Assembly: GCA_013151235.1 (NCBI GenBank)
Contig: JAADIO010000028.1
Span: 1-38,646, forward strand
Source of the DNA: Deltaproteobacteria bacterium
GTDB taxonomy: Bacteria > CG2-30-53-67
Length of the DNA: 38,646 nt
Direction of reading: 5' to 3'
A model generated the notes under the pieces. The model was given only the letters and a program-made list of their open reading frames with translations, did no database searches and had not been told where the DNA came from. Below are positions 16,376 through 23,719 of this stretch, piece after piece. The translations under genes and the position numbers were made by a program. Position 1 is the first letter of the stretch. The number at the start of each line of letters is the position of its first letter.

Positions 16376-17626
16376 TCAGAGAAGGGGTATACCCGTATAT
16401 GCTCGGAAGATCCCCTCGGTGCAATACAGATCGCTGCATGTGGGGTCCGCCGGGTCTTTCCTGTTATAGTATATATAAGGGCCGTCGCCGGTTATGAAAA
16501 CCTCCGGGTCGGTGCGCGCACGAAGCAAGGTGTCGTCGCTTATCTGTCGGAAAAACGGGTTGGCCGGATCTATGTTGGCAAGCCATATCGAGGTCGGATA
16601 GTCGTAACCATTTATAGTTAATTGCATAAATATATAAGAATGTCCGTTGTAGACGAACGGTTCCGGCGAACCAATCCTTGCCAGAGGCGCCACAATGGAA
16701 TAGATCTTCGTCCATTCCAGCCGGCCGTCATTGTTTGCATCGATACGACGATAGATCCTTATAACCGACGAGCGGCTATTGGCATCATATATGTTGACGA
16801 AAAAGATATATTCGTCGTTATACTCGGGCGCCGGCCACATCCAGGGGGAAGTGGTATTCTTGTAACCTTTGTCAAAGGTCATTTGTTCCAGGGCCTTTGT
16901 GTCTACATCATAACTGAAGACCTGAGATGTCCCGTCTATCGGGGACTTCGCAACAAAGATAACGCTGTGGGAACCTTCCACCCAGCGGACGGGCCTTCTC
17001 GAAGGGGCGATTAGGGGGATCCGTCCTTGCATTGTATAATTGTTGATTTGCCGCCAATCGTGATTATGAGAAGTGTCCATATACGTAATGCGGGGGGCGG
17101 GATCATCCATGTCCGAGCTTCCGTAAGGCGCACTGAATGCATAACGTGGAGAGAGTGTCGTGTGGACCCAGGCACCGGCAGGATCCATCTCCGCAATGGC
17201 GATCCTGGCGGTTTCCGCGGTATGCGGACGATAAGGTAAGAACCTGGTATAGACGATCTTCGGACCCTCCGAGGTCTGCAGCCACTCCGGACCGTTCATA
17301 GTAATATTAACAAGGTCATTCGTGTCCAGGGCATAGGCATCCACCAATACGGCCTTCCCGGATGAGGGCTCAAACATGCCGGAGGAATCCAATTTGCCTA
17401 TCCAGAGACGCCCCTTACTATCGACCCAGGTGAACTGCGAGCCGGTCTGGTCATACTCGGGATCAATCAGGTCATGCTGTGATGAGACCTGTGTTTCATT
17501 CGGCAGGAACTCAAGACCGAGGGCAACAGCCGAAAACTCAGGCAGGCAAACTGCTTCAACCAAGCATAATGTAAAGGCTAAAACTCTAAACATAGCCCAT
17601 ATCGCTCCGCTCTTCATGCTATACAT
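16376..17626 (-). CDS. Exported propeller-like protein of unknown function
   Basis: About 416 residues from the ATG at 17626, which has AAAGGGG closely upstream; the longer frame to 17815 has no support and overlaps the neighbouring gene. The N-terminus (MYSMKSGAIWAMFRVLAFTL...) is a signal peptide. The rest consists of repeated beta-rich segments such as SQFTWVDSKGRLWIGKLD, PVRWVEGSHSVIFVAKSP and NDEYIFFVNIYDANSRS, with aromatic and D-x-G turns spaced like blades of a beta-propeller. A DANNDGRLEW loop resembles a calcium-binding DxNxDG site, and two Cys near the C-terminus (TCSDLYC) may form a disulfide. No catalytic motif was recognised. It lies between two other secreted-protein genes on the same strand. 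Confidence 0.65.
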   Translation of the reverse strand: MYSMKSGAIWAMFRVLAFTLCLVEAVCLPEFSAVALGLEFLPNETQVSSQHDLIDPEYDQTGSQFTWVDSKGRLWIGKLDSSGMFEPSSGKAVLVDAYALDTNDLVNITMNGPEWLQTSEGPKIVYTRFLPYRPHTAETARIAIAEMDPAGAWVHTTLSPRYAFSAPYGSSDMDDPAPRITYMDTSHNHDWRQINNYTMQGRIPLIAPSRRPVRWVEGSHSVIFVAKSPIDGTSQVFSYDVDTKALEQMTFDKGYKNTTSPWMWPAPEYNDEYIFFVNIYDANSRSSVIRIYRRIDANNDGRLEWTKIYSIVAPLARIGSPEPFVYNGHSYIFMQLTINGYDYPTSIWLANIDPANPFFRQISDDTLLRARTDPEVFITGDGPYIYYNRKDPADPTCSDLYCTEGIFRAYTGIPLL

Positions 17627-17783
17627 GCCACCCCTTTCAGACCCTGCGTACGGGTCGTCTTCTCCCTTCCAGGGTTGGTGTGCGGTCAGACTCAAAACAG
17701 TCCGCCCCTCCATACCCGGTCCGCCGTTGCCGGATTTATGCTCCTCAAGGTGAATCAGGCCGAGCCACCACACGCACCGGGTT

Positions 17784-18038
17784 TCAAACAGATACTTTCC
17801 GGCGTCTCTTTTCAAATTTGTTCAGGCTGTCTATGAGACAACCGATGACATCCGAGGCGACCGCTATAATTTGCGGATCCGAGCATCCAGCCCTCTTCAA
17901 CGCCCTGAAGAATGCCGTCGCAACACACTTGGAAAACGTCTCCGGATCATTCAACGCCTTGACGATCTTTTCTTCCAGAATCATTCCGCCCCTCACGGAT
18001 TGTGGGGATCCCTCATTTTGCATTCCATTTGTAACCAT
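17784..18038 (-). CDS. Small hypothetical helical protein (84 aa)
   Basis: The start at 18038 is chosen because GGAAGGAAG precedes this ATG, and because the upstream extension of the frame overlaps the next gene antisense to nothing conserved. The predicted product is mostly helical (EEKIVKALNDPETFSKCVAT then AFFRALKRAGCSDPQIIAVA) and ends with a basic tail (KFEKRRRKVSV). It has no signal peptide, so it is likely cytosolic. It sits 26 nt after the BNR-repeat gene on the same strand. I do not recognise the family. The regular spacing and good ribosome site make it a probable real gene. Confidence 0.5.
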   Translation of the reverse strand: MVTNGMQNEGSPQSVRGGMILEEKIVKALNDPETFSKCVATAFFRALKRAGCSDPQIIAVASDVIGCLIDSLNKFEKRRRKVSV

Positions 18039-18064
18039 AGCCACTTCCTTCCGGCAAATGCCTC

Positions 18065-19354
18065 CTATTGTACGTGAAAAAGATTGTAGAGGAGCGTCTG
18101 CAGCGGCACAGTGCCCCCGGACTCGTTTATTGTATAGATCATTGGAAGGTTCCAATAATACCGCTCCGGTACGCTCATGCGCAGATGGCCGTCGTACTTC
18201 TGTTGAGATACCACACGCCATTTCGACCATGTATTGTCCAGCCGGGAGTATCCTCTCATAAGGACCTCTCTCCGGTCGCGGCCCACCTGGAAGAGATAAA
18301 GGTTGCCCAAGGGAGACACAGTGATATTCTGGTAGTTCCCGAACCCGGCCACCTTGTAAGGTGGCTCCCATGAGGCGGTCGAGGCATCGTATCGCAGGTA
18401 CATGATGCCGCCATCTTCATATGTCAGGTGGATATTGCCCGAATCATCCGCCGCAACACTCCAGTGCGAACCGTAAGGATCACCCGAGGCAGCGGTCATC
18501 TGCGTAATCGTCCCATAGGTCCAGGACGCGTCCAGGGGGTCTGAATCGTTCCGCCATGCCCACATCTTATAACGCTCCTCGGCGCCCGCACTTCCACGCA
18601 CATCCTGCATGATCAGAACGGTCTTGGACCCTACGGCTATGATCTTCGCACATTTCTCGGGAAGATCGTTCACCGTCCCGAAGAGATAACCGGTATCTTG
18701 CCATGTGGCCCCTTGATCCGTACTGTAGAAGACCTGGATCTGAAAAGAACCGGCCGAGACCGACTCCAGACGGAAAGCGCACCATAACACACCATGCGAG
18801 TCTTCAGCAATCGTCGCACGGCTCCCGAGGTCATTCACGTTGGAACGGAAAACGGCAGCCCGTGTTGAAGGATCCAGGCTCCATGACCTGGTCAACGGAT
18901 CATACAGAAACCTGCAAAAAACAACGTTTGAGTTCGGATAAGGATCCAAGGTGGAGAAAACCAACAAAAGGTTGCCGTCAGCATCGATAACACCGTCGCT
19001 TACAGCCAGAGACCTTCCGGAGACTCGAGCCTCGATCGACCATGTAGCCCCATGATCCAGTGATTTGTAAAGAGTAAGAGGGTTGCCTTCGTATCCAGCC
19101 TGTTGGACCACGGCGGCAATAGCGCCGTCGCGCGTCACCCATATATGGCGCATATAGCGGTGGGCCAGGAAAAGATCGGAATAGCTGTATATCCCGGTCG
19201 GCACATCCCTGGCGAGGAAAAATATCGCCTCCGCGATATCGTCATGCGTAAAGAGGAAAACAGACAAGACGACCATGCATGTGCAGAGCACCGCCCGACA
19301 GGTTCTCCCGGCAAACCGGTAAGATAACACCTCATGCCTCCCATAGACTGCCAT
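18065..19354 (-). CDS. Exported BNR/Asp-box (sialidase-like) repeat protein
   Basis: 429 residues with a hydrophobic N-terminal segment (residues ~18-38) likely to act as signal peptide or anchor. Two clear Asp-box (BNR) motifs, SLDHGATW and STDQGATW, mark a six-bladed sialidase-type beta-propeller. Weaker repeats around SVAADDSGNIHLTYED and NITVSPLGNLYLFQ fill other blades. The arginine triad and Tyr/Glu nucleophile of true sialidases are not evident, so enzymatic activity cannot be claimed; many such proteins bind or degrade other glycans. AGGAGGT lies six nt upstream of the ATG. It is the first gene after the MITE-like repeat that ends the PKS operon, so it could be reached by read-through. 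Confidence 0.72.
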   Translation of the reverse strand: MAVYGRHEVLSYRFAGRTCRAVLCTCMVVLSVFLFTHDDIAEAIFFLARDVPTGIYSYSDLFLAHRYMRHIWVTRDGAIAAVVQQAGYEGNPLTLYKSLDHGATWSIEARVSGRSLAVSDGVIDADGNLLLVFSTLDPYPNSNVVFCRFLYDPLTRSWSLDPSTRAAVFRSNVNDLGSRATIAEDSHGVLWCAFRLESVSAGSFQIQVFYSTDQGATWQDTGYLFGTVNDLPEKCAKIIAVGSKTVLIMQDVRGSAGAEERYKMWAWRNDSDPLDASWTYGTITQMTAASGDPYGSHWSVAADDSGNIHLTYEDGGIMYLRYDASTASWEPPYKVAGFGNYQNITVSPLGNLYLFQVGRDRREVLMRGYSRLDNTWSKWRVVSQQKYDGHLRMSVPERYYWNLPMIYTINESGGTVPLQTLLYNLFHVQ

Positions 19355-19374
19355 TATGCCACCTCCTTTTTATG

Positions 19375-19504
19375 ATGGTCTCGTAAAAAGTCACAAAGCC
19401 CTTCGACAGGCTCAAGGCGAACGGTGTAAGTGATTGATATTCCGTTCGTGGTGAGCCTGTCGAACCATGAACGGAATCCGGAAAACGACTTTTTACGACT
19501 TCAT
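19375..19504. repeat. MITE-like hairpin repeat, copy 2 (130 bp)
   Basis: The compact form of the element at 9468-9667. The outer arms TCGTAAAAAGTC and GACTTTTTACGA form 12 bp. Inside them TTCGACAGGCTCA (19402-19414) pairs perfectly with TGAGCCTGTCGAA (19452-19464), and CGAACGG pairs with CCGTTCG, so the whole element folds into one long hairpin. It lies between the last gene of the PKS-export operon and the BNR-repeat gene, where it could act as a partial terminator or mRNA 3'-end stabiliser. Confidence 0.82.
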
Positions 19505-19550
19505 CTTATCTTTTATGAAGCAAAGAAACACGATCCGAAGATCCCATGCA

Positions 19551-21047
19551 TCAATGCCTATGATCGGTCGCCGGCGGGACCTGCACCGCACGACTGGGAA
19601 GGTTCCGCTCCCCGTCCTTGTTTGCAGAACCCCAGCCTCCGCCCATCGACTTGTAGCACTCGACGAACGCTATAAACAGAGCCTTCTTCGTCTTTATGTT
19701 CGCTATCTCGGTGCTGTACAGGTTCCGCTCGGCATCCAGAACATCAATATAGCTGACATACTGGGCATCGTATCGTTCCCGGGCGAAATGCAGGTAGTCC
19801 TTCAACGCCTTTATGTGGCGTTCCTGGATTTTCAATTTCTCCTGCAGTTTTCGGATCTTAAACAGGGAATCGTTCACTTCCTGCAGTGCCGTCTGAATGG
19901 TGCGCAAATATTCGTTGAGCAGTTCCACACGCTGCGCCTCCGCACGCTGGATATCTCCCTTAATCCGCCCGGCGGAAAAGATCGGACCTGCCACATCGAG
20001 GCCTGCGGACCAATAGTTCGCCGTATCCCTTAAAAATTCCGACAGCGCCGTACTGGCATATCCGAACAGCCCGGTAAGGGAGATCTCCGGATAATATTCA
20101 TCACGCACGACATCTATCATGGCATCGGCTGCAACCAGATTTTCTTCACTCATTCGTATGTCCGGGCGCCGCTCAAGCAGATCAGCGGGGAGCCCCTGTG
20201 GAATTTCAGGCATGATCGACATACCGATTCCCTTCCCTCTGCGGATTTTACCCGGATTACGTCCCAGCAAAACCGATAACGCATCCTCCTGCAGCGCTAT
20301 CTGCAGTTCAATGTCCGGAACGGTCTCCGCAACACTTTCAAACGCGGAACGTACTTGGGCCAGTTCCATATCCGAGACCTGCCCCCCACGGAATTTGTCT
20401 TCAAAAAGCCGCAAAAATTCCTCCCTTGACGCATAGGTCCGGCGGGCCGTATCCAACATACGATCCAGCGACAACAAACTCATGTAGCCTTCAGCCACAT
20501 CGGCGGTAAGAGTAAGGATCACAGCATCCCGTGCATACTCCGAAGCAAGAAGGTCCGCCCGTGCTGCTTCGCGTTTCTTGCGCAGTCGTCCCCATATATC
20601 CACTTCCCAGTTCACAGCGGCCTGGAACCTGTATGAAGACTGGCGCCGATCGGGGCCGAGGCTCAGAGACGGAATGTTCCGTTCCAAGCTCTGTTGTTCG
20701 CGCCCGGCTCCAATACCGTAGTCCAGACTCGGATAGAGAGCGGACTGAACGGACTGAAAACGCCCGGCGAACTCCTGCACCCTGGCGGTTGCGATGCGTA
20801 CGTCCTTATTTTTTTTGAGAGCAACATCTATGAGGTTGTTCAGCACCGGGTCATGGAACAGTTCCCACCAACGGACATTAGCTACCCCGGCCGCCACCGG
20901 ATACGCGATGCACCATTGCCGGGGCATCTTGACCTCAGGCCTTTTATAGACCCGCCCGGCCGTACACGCAGCACACAATACGACAAGCGTACAGACAATC
21001 AACAGACGTAGGACCGTCTTCTTTCCCTTCAGCGCGCTCGACCGCAT
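19551..21047 (-). CDS. TolC/NodT-family outer-membrane efflux lipoprotein
   Basis: About 498 residues from the ATG at 21047 (AAGGA nine nt upstream); longer starts exist in frame but lack signals. The lipoprotein signal is followed by lipobox LCAAC-TAG, then the typical YKRPEV segment and the WWELFHDPVLNNLIDVALKK motif of NodT-type outer-membrane factors. Two homologous halves of long helices with amphipathic strands follow (NWEVDIWGRLRKKREAARAD in the first; LDVAGPIFSAGRIKGDIQRA in the second), plus LPADLLERRPDIR between them. It would form the trimeric outer-membrane exit duct of a tripartite exporter. The matching periplasmic adaptor is the HlyD-type fusion encoded at 26569-23720 in the same gene run. 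It is the last gene of the putative operon. Confidence 0.93.
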   Translation of the reverse strand: MRSSALKGKKTVLRLLIVCTLVVLCAACTAGRVYKRPEVKMPRQWCIAYPVAAGVANVRWWELFHDPVLNNLIDVALKKNKDVRIATARVQEFAGRFQSVQSALYPSLDYGIGAGREQQSLERNIPSLSLGPDRRQSSYRFQAAVNWEVDIWGRLRKKREAARADLLASEYARDAVILTLTADVAEGYMSLLSLDRMLDTARRTYASREEFLRLFEDKFRGGQVSDMELAQVRSAFESVAETVPDIELQIALQEDALSVLLGRNPGKIRRGKGIGMSIMPEIPQGLPADLLERRPDIRMSEENLVAADAMIDVVRDEYYPEISLTGLFGYASTALSEFLRDTANYWSAGLDVAGPIFSAGRIKGDIQRAEAQRVELLNEYLRTIQTALQEVNDSLFKIRKLQEKLKIQERHIKALKDYLHFARERYDAQYVSYIDVLDAERNLYSTEIANIKTKKALFIAFVECYKSMGGGWGSANKDGERNLPSRAVQVPPATDHRH

Positions 21048-21112
21048 CTCTCGTGATCCTTCAATCCGTTCCATTAACATGACATTTCGCACCGTACCAC
21101 CACCGGCAACGC

Positions 21113-22033
21113 TCACGGTTTTCCCACCGGCTTGGAGAACCGGGATACAAACTCCCATATAAACCTGCTTGTCGATACATCTCCGCCATCCGGCGACACG
21201 ATCTTTTCGGGCCAGCCGTGCCCCTCTCCCAGCACCAGGTATAGTTCAACCGGGGCGCCATCGCTGCATCTGTATTTCGTCTCTCTTGCACGTCCCCGCA
21301 CCGTACGCTCCACGGGGGGCGAACAGGACCGGGAGCGCGTCAACAGCCTCATGGTCTCCGGGACGGATCTGTGCCTGACCCCGGACTTACTGTGGGTCCC
21401 TTCCCCACCATTGAACGGTACGTTCTGATCCCGCTCGCCGTGTATATGGAGCACCGGTATGCCCCTGGCCGCATCACAGTTGTCGACCGCCAGGGTGCCT
21501 GCGACGGAGACAACCGCAGCTATCTCGTCCGGAATCTCGCAGGCAAGGCGATAGGCCATCATGGCTCCATTTGAAATCCCGGCGACATACACCCTGCGCC
21601 TGTCGATCGGATACCGGCCGGCGATCTTGCTGATAACCTCCTTTATGAAACGCACATCGTCCACCTGCTGCCTTACAGCACGGCCGCAACAACTCCCGGC
21701 ATTCCATACCCTCCTGTTCCTGTTAAAACTGAACCGCCCACCGGTACCGTTAGGATAGGCCACGATAAAGTGACCGGCATCGGCCACGGCATCCATACCC
21801 GCTATCTTTTCCATATGATTTGCATTGCCGGTCCCACCGTGCAGAACCAGCATCAACGGGACCTTGCCACCGCCAGGCAGAGACGGGCTGTAGAGAATAT
21901 AGCTACGCGCCTGTCCATCGACGACTATGGTGTGCAACCTGGACTGTCCGCATGCGGAAGAACTTCCCATGTTCACCCCCACCAAAAAGAGCGTGCACAA
22001 AAAGATGACTCGGATGACTCGAAAACAGATCAT
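21113..22033 (-). CDS. Secreted PHB-depolymerase/feruloyl-esterase-like hydrolase
   Basis: 306 residues from the ATG at 22033, supported by AAGGGAGG five nt upstream. A signal peptide occupies the first ~27 residues. The LpqC/Esterase_PHB signature is complete: LVLHGGTGNANHM near residue 65, nucleophile elbow GISNGAMMAYRL near 165, acid GERDQNVPFNG and the His in GEGHGWP. Paired Cys (GSCCG, CEIPDE, SRSCSPP, YRCSDG) suggest disulfides, in line with export. Such enzymes cleave ester bonds of polyesters, xylan-bound ferulate or acylated lipids. Position in the PKS/export run suggests it acts on the exported product or its acyl ester. It lies 65 nt before the outer-membrane factor gene. Confidence 0.85.
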   Translation of the reverse strand: MICFRVIRVIFLCTLFLVGVNMGSSSACGQSRLHTIVVDGQARSYILYSPSLPGGGKVPLMLVLHGGTGNANHMEKIAGMDAVADAGHFIVAYPNGTGGRFSFNRNRRVWNAGSCCGRAVRQQVDDVRFIKEVISKIAGRYPIDRRRVYVAGISNGAMMAYRLACEIPDEIAAVVSVAGTLAVDNCDAARGIPVLHIHGERDQNVPFNGGEGTHSKSGVRHRSVPETMRLLTRSRSCSPPVERTVRGRARETKYRCSDGAPVELYLVLGEGHGWPEKIVSPDGGDVSTSRFIWEFVSRFSKPVGKP

Positions 22034-22082
22034 GTTGCCTCCCTTGTCACATGCCGGAACCAACGCCCGGTGCCTACCCGAT

Positions 22083-22721
22083 TCATTCGCTTTCTCCGTC
22101 CAGCAGTTCCGCGGCACCCGCCTCGAACTCCTTCAATTGAGCAAGATTGTTATAAAGTTCGGTCACGATAGCCTCCAGCCACTTTATCTGCGCCTCTATG
22201 TTTTTCCTCTCTGACAGGATCTCTTCAATAGAGACGTGCTCGGGTGGCCTTCCCTGATGGTCGAAGAGAAAGCGAATCCCCTCGCCGATCTGCCTTTTGG
22301 CATTTATATACTCTACCTGCTCCGAGATAAAGGTCTTCGCCTTATTCGACTTGAAATGGCGTATGGCCATCTCCCGAAGTGCCTGTTGCTGCGTGTTCAA
22401 GCCGGCCGGAGCAACCTCGGCGCTCTTGGGTTCGGTATCGACAAGGCCTATTTTTTGCCTCTCTCCCGGCACGAAGAACTGGACAACCCTTCCGTCGTCC
22501 GCACGTACAAGAAGCGCCCATTTCACATCCCGGGCGTGTTCGTTCATCTCCTCCTTGAATATGCCGGCATCGGCATAGGTCTGGTAGAAGCAATACTCCT
22601 TCCGGTGCATCACAAACCCCACGAACTCATCCTGCTGGGAGCACGTGGGCACTTCGGCCCCCGGGGCTGTCTCTTTAGCGGACTTCCCGCTCTCGTCGTC
22701 TCTGTAATTCGCAGAATTCAT
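22083..22721 (-). CDS. Hypothetical coiled-coil protein in the PKS cluster
   Basis: About 212 residues from the ATG at 22721, preceded closely by AGGTGG; the longer frame to 22970 runs antisense-free over the end of the sulfotransferase gene and looks spurious. The N-terminal 45 residues are polar. Residues ~45-100 form an alpha/beta segment (GFVMHRKEYCFYQTYADAGI; ALLVRADDGRVVQFFVPGER). The C-terminal half is helical with strong coiled-coil character (FISEQVEYINAKRQIGEGIR; ILSERKNIEAQIKWLEAIVT). No signal peptide or known motif. Its conserved-looking placement between a sulfotransferase and a secreted esterase suggests a cluster-specific accessory or scaffold. Function unknown. Confidence 0.6.
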   Translation of the reverse strand: MNSANYRDDESGKSAKETAPGAEVPTCSQQDEFVGFVMHRKEYCFYQTYADAGIFKEEMNEHARDVKWALLVRADDGRVVQFFVPGERQKIGLVDTEPKSAEVAPAGLNTQQQALREMAIRHFKSNKAKTFISEQVEYINAKRQIGEGIRFLFDHQGRPPEHVSIEEILSERKNIEAQIKWLEAIVTELYNNLAQLKEFEAGAAELLDGESE

Positions 22722-22809
22722 TTTCCACCTAGAAAATTCATTCCCATACTCATCCCCCCCTCGACCAAATCCAACGCGGCAGCAAGCGACACGGTGCCCC
22801 ACCTTCCGT

Positions 22810-23718
22810 TCACGAATAACCGAATTCACACGCCAGCCGTACCACCTCGGGACGCAACCCTTTCCCGTCTCCGCGCCACGGCAACGATTCGTCGAGTGAA
22901 GGGATACGGGGCGTATGTGCCCTGAAGGCCGGACGACGAAGAAAATTCGGATCGTTGGCGAACAGTGCATTTATAGGTCCGAAGCCTGCAAATGGAGACC
23001 GTTCCGGATGCATCATGGAGTCCACGGCCTCCGCATCGTCACGGATCCCCAGCCAGTTGCAGATCCACTTGAGGTGTCTCTCCGGACTGCTCATGAAGGA
23101 TTCTCCTCGAATACGTATCCAACGCTCTGGAGCAACCTTGTCGAGAAAGTTCAGGATATTGACATTGATATCATGCCAGGCTATCTGCGGATCGACTGTG
23201 ACACTGTCACTCTCGAAGTCAAACGAGTTAACGAATAGCGCGAAGATACCGTTATTGAGATTCATGACCGACTTACCCTGCGGTATCGGGTGACGTACCA
23301 GATGGATAAATCTTGCACCGGGGAAGACTTGCAGGATCCTGTCCAGCCGTTCCATGGAGACCGTGTAGGCCGGACTCTTTTCCACCGGTATCAGGGGGTC
23401 CAGCCTGTCGACCAACTCACGATACACCTCACCGGTACAACGTTCCTCCCTTGCCGAGGCCCAGTGCAGCGCCATATGGATTGTGTCGCCGGTCTGTTCC
23501 CCGGCATATATCTCCGCAACAGCCCTGAGCAGGCCGTGCCTGCGGTTACTGTCTCCCCCGATTTCCTTGGATACCCGTCGCCAAAGGTCTTTCAGTTGCC
23601 GCACATTGAAAAGATTCAACTCTGGCAGACCGAACGCCTGAGGGTGTTGCCCAATCATGGCATTGATCACGGACGTATAGGAGCGCGGCGGCGCCATTAG
23701 AAAAAGCGGTTCAACCAT
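22810..23718 (-). CDS. Sulfotransferase of the PKS/export cluster
   Basis: 302-residue sulfotransferase-family protein. The PAPS 5'-phosphosulfate loop is the variant APPRSYTSVI near residue 10, and the 3'-phosphate motif is IHLVRHPIPQGKSVMN near 150. A conserved VEKSPAY segment, common in this family, lies near 123. The ATG at 23718 begins one base after the stop of the preceding gene (TGATATG), so translation is probably coupled; the longer in-frame start would overlap that gene. A likely role is sulfation of the polyketide/lipid product or of its head group, inferred from the context. It differs strongly in its motifs from the polysaccharide-locus sulfotransferase at 1006. Confidence 0.82.
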   Translation of the reverse strand: MVEPLFLMAPPRSYTSVINAMIGQHPQAFGLPELNLFNVRQLKDLWRRVSKEIGGDSNRRHGLLRAVAEIYAGEQTGDTIHMALHWASAREERCTGEVYRELVDRLDPLIPVEKSPAYTVSMERLDRILQVFPGARFIHLVRHPIPQGKSVMNLNNGIFALFVNSFDFESDSVTVDPQIAWHDINVNILNFLDKVAPERWIRIRGESFMSSPERHLKWICNWLGIRDDAEAVDSMMHPERSPFAGFGPINALFANDPNFLRRPAFRAHTPRIPSLDESLPWRGDGKGLRPEVVRLACEFGYS

Positions 23719-23719
23719 A

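Noticed and set aside
21113-21158. Extended start of the outer-membrane factor at 21158
   Set aside because: It would overlap the upstream esterase gene and put about 37 residues before the lipoprotein signal; the ATG at 21047 has a ribosome site and fits the signal.
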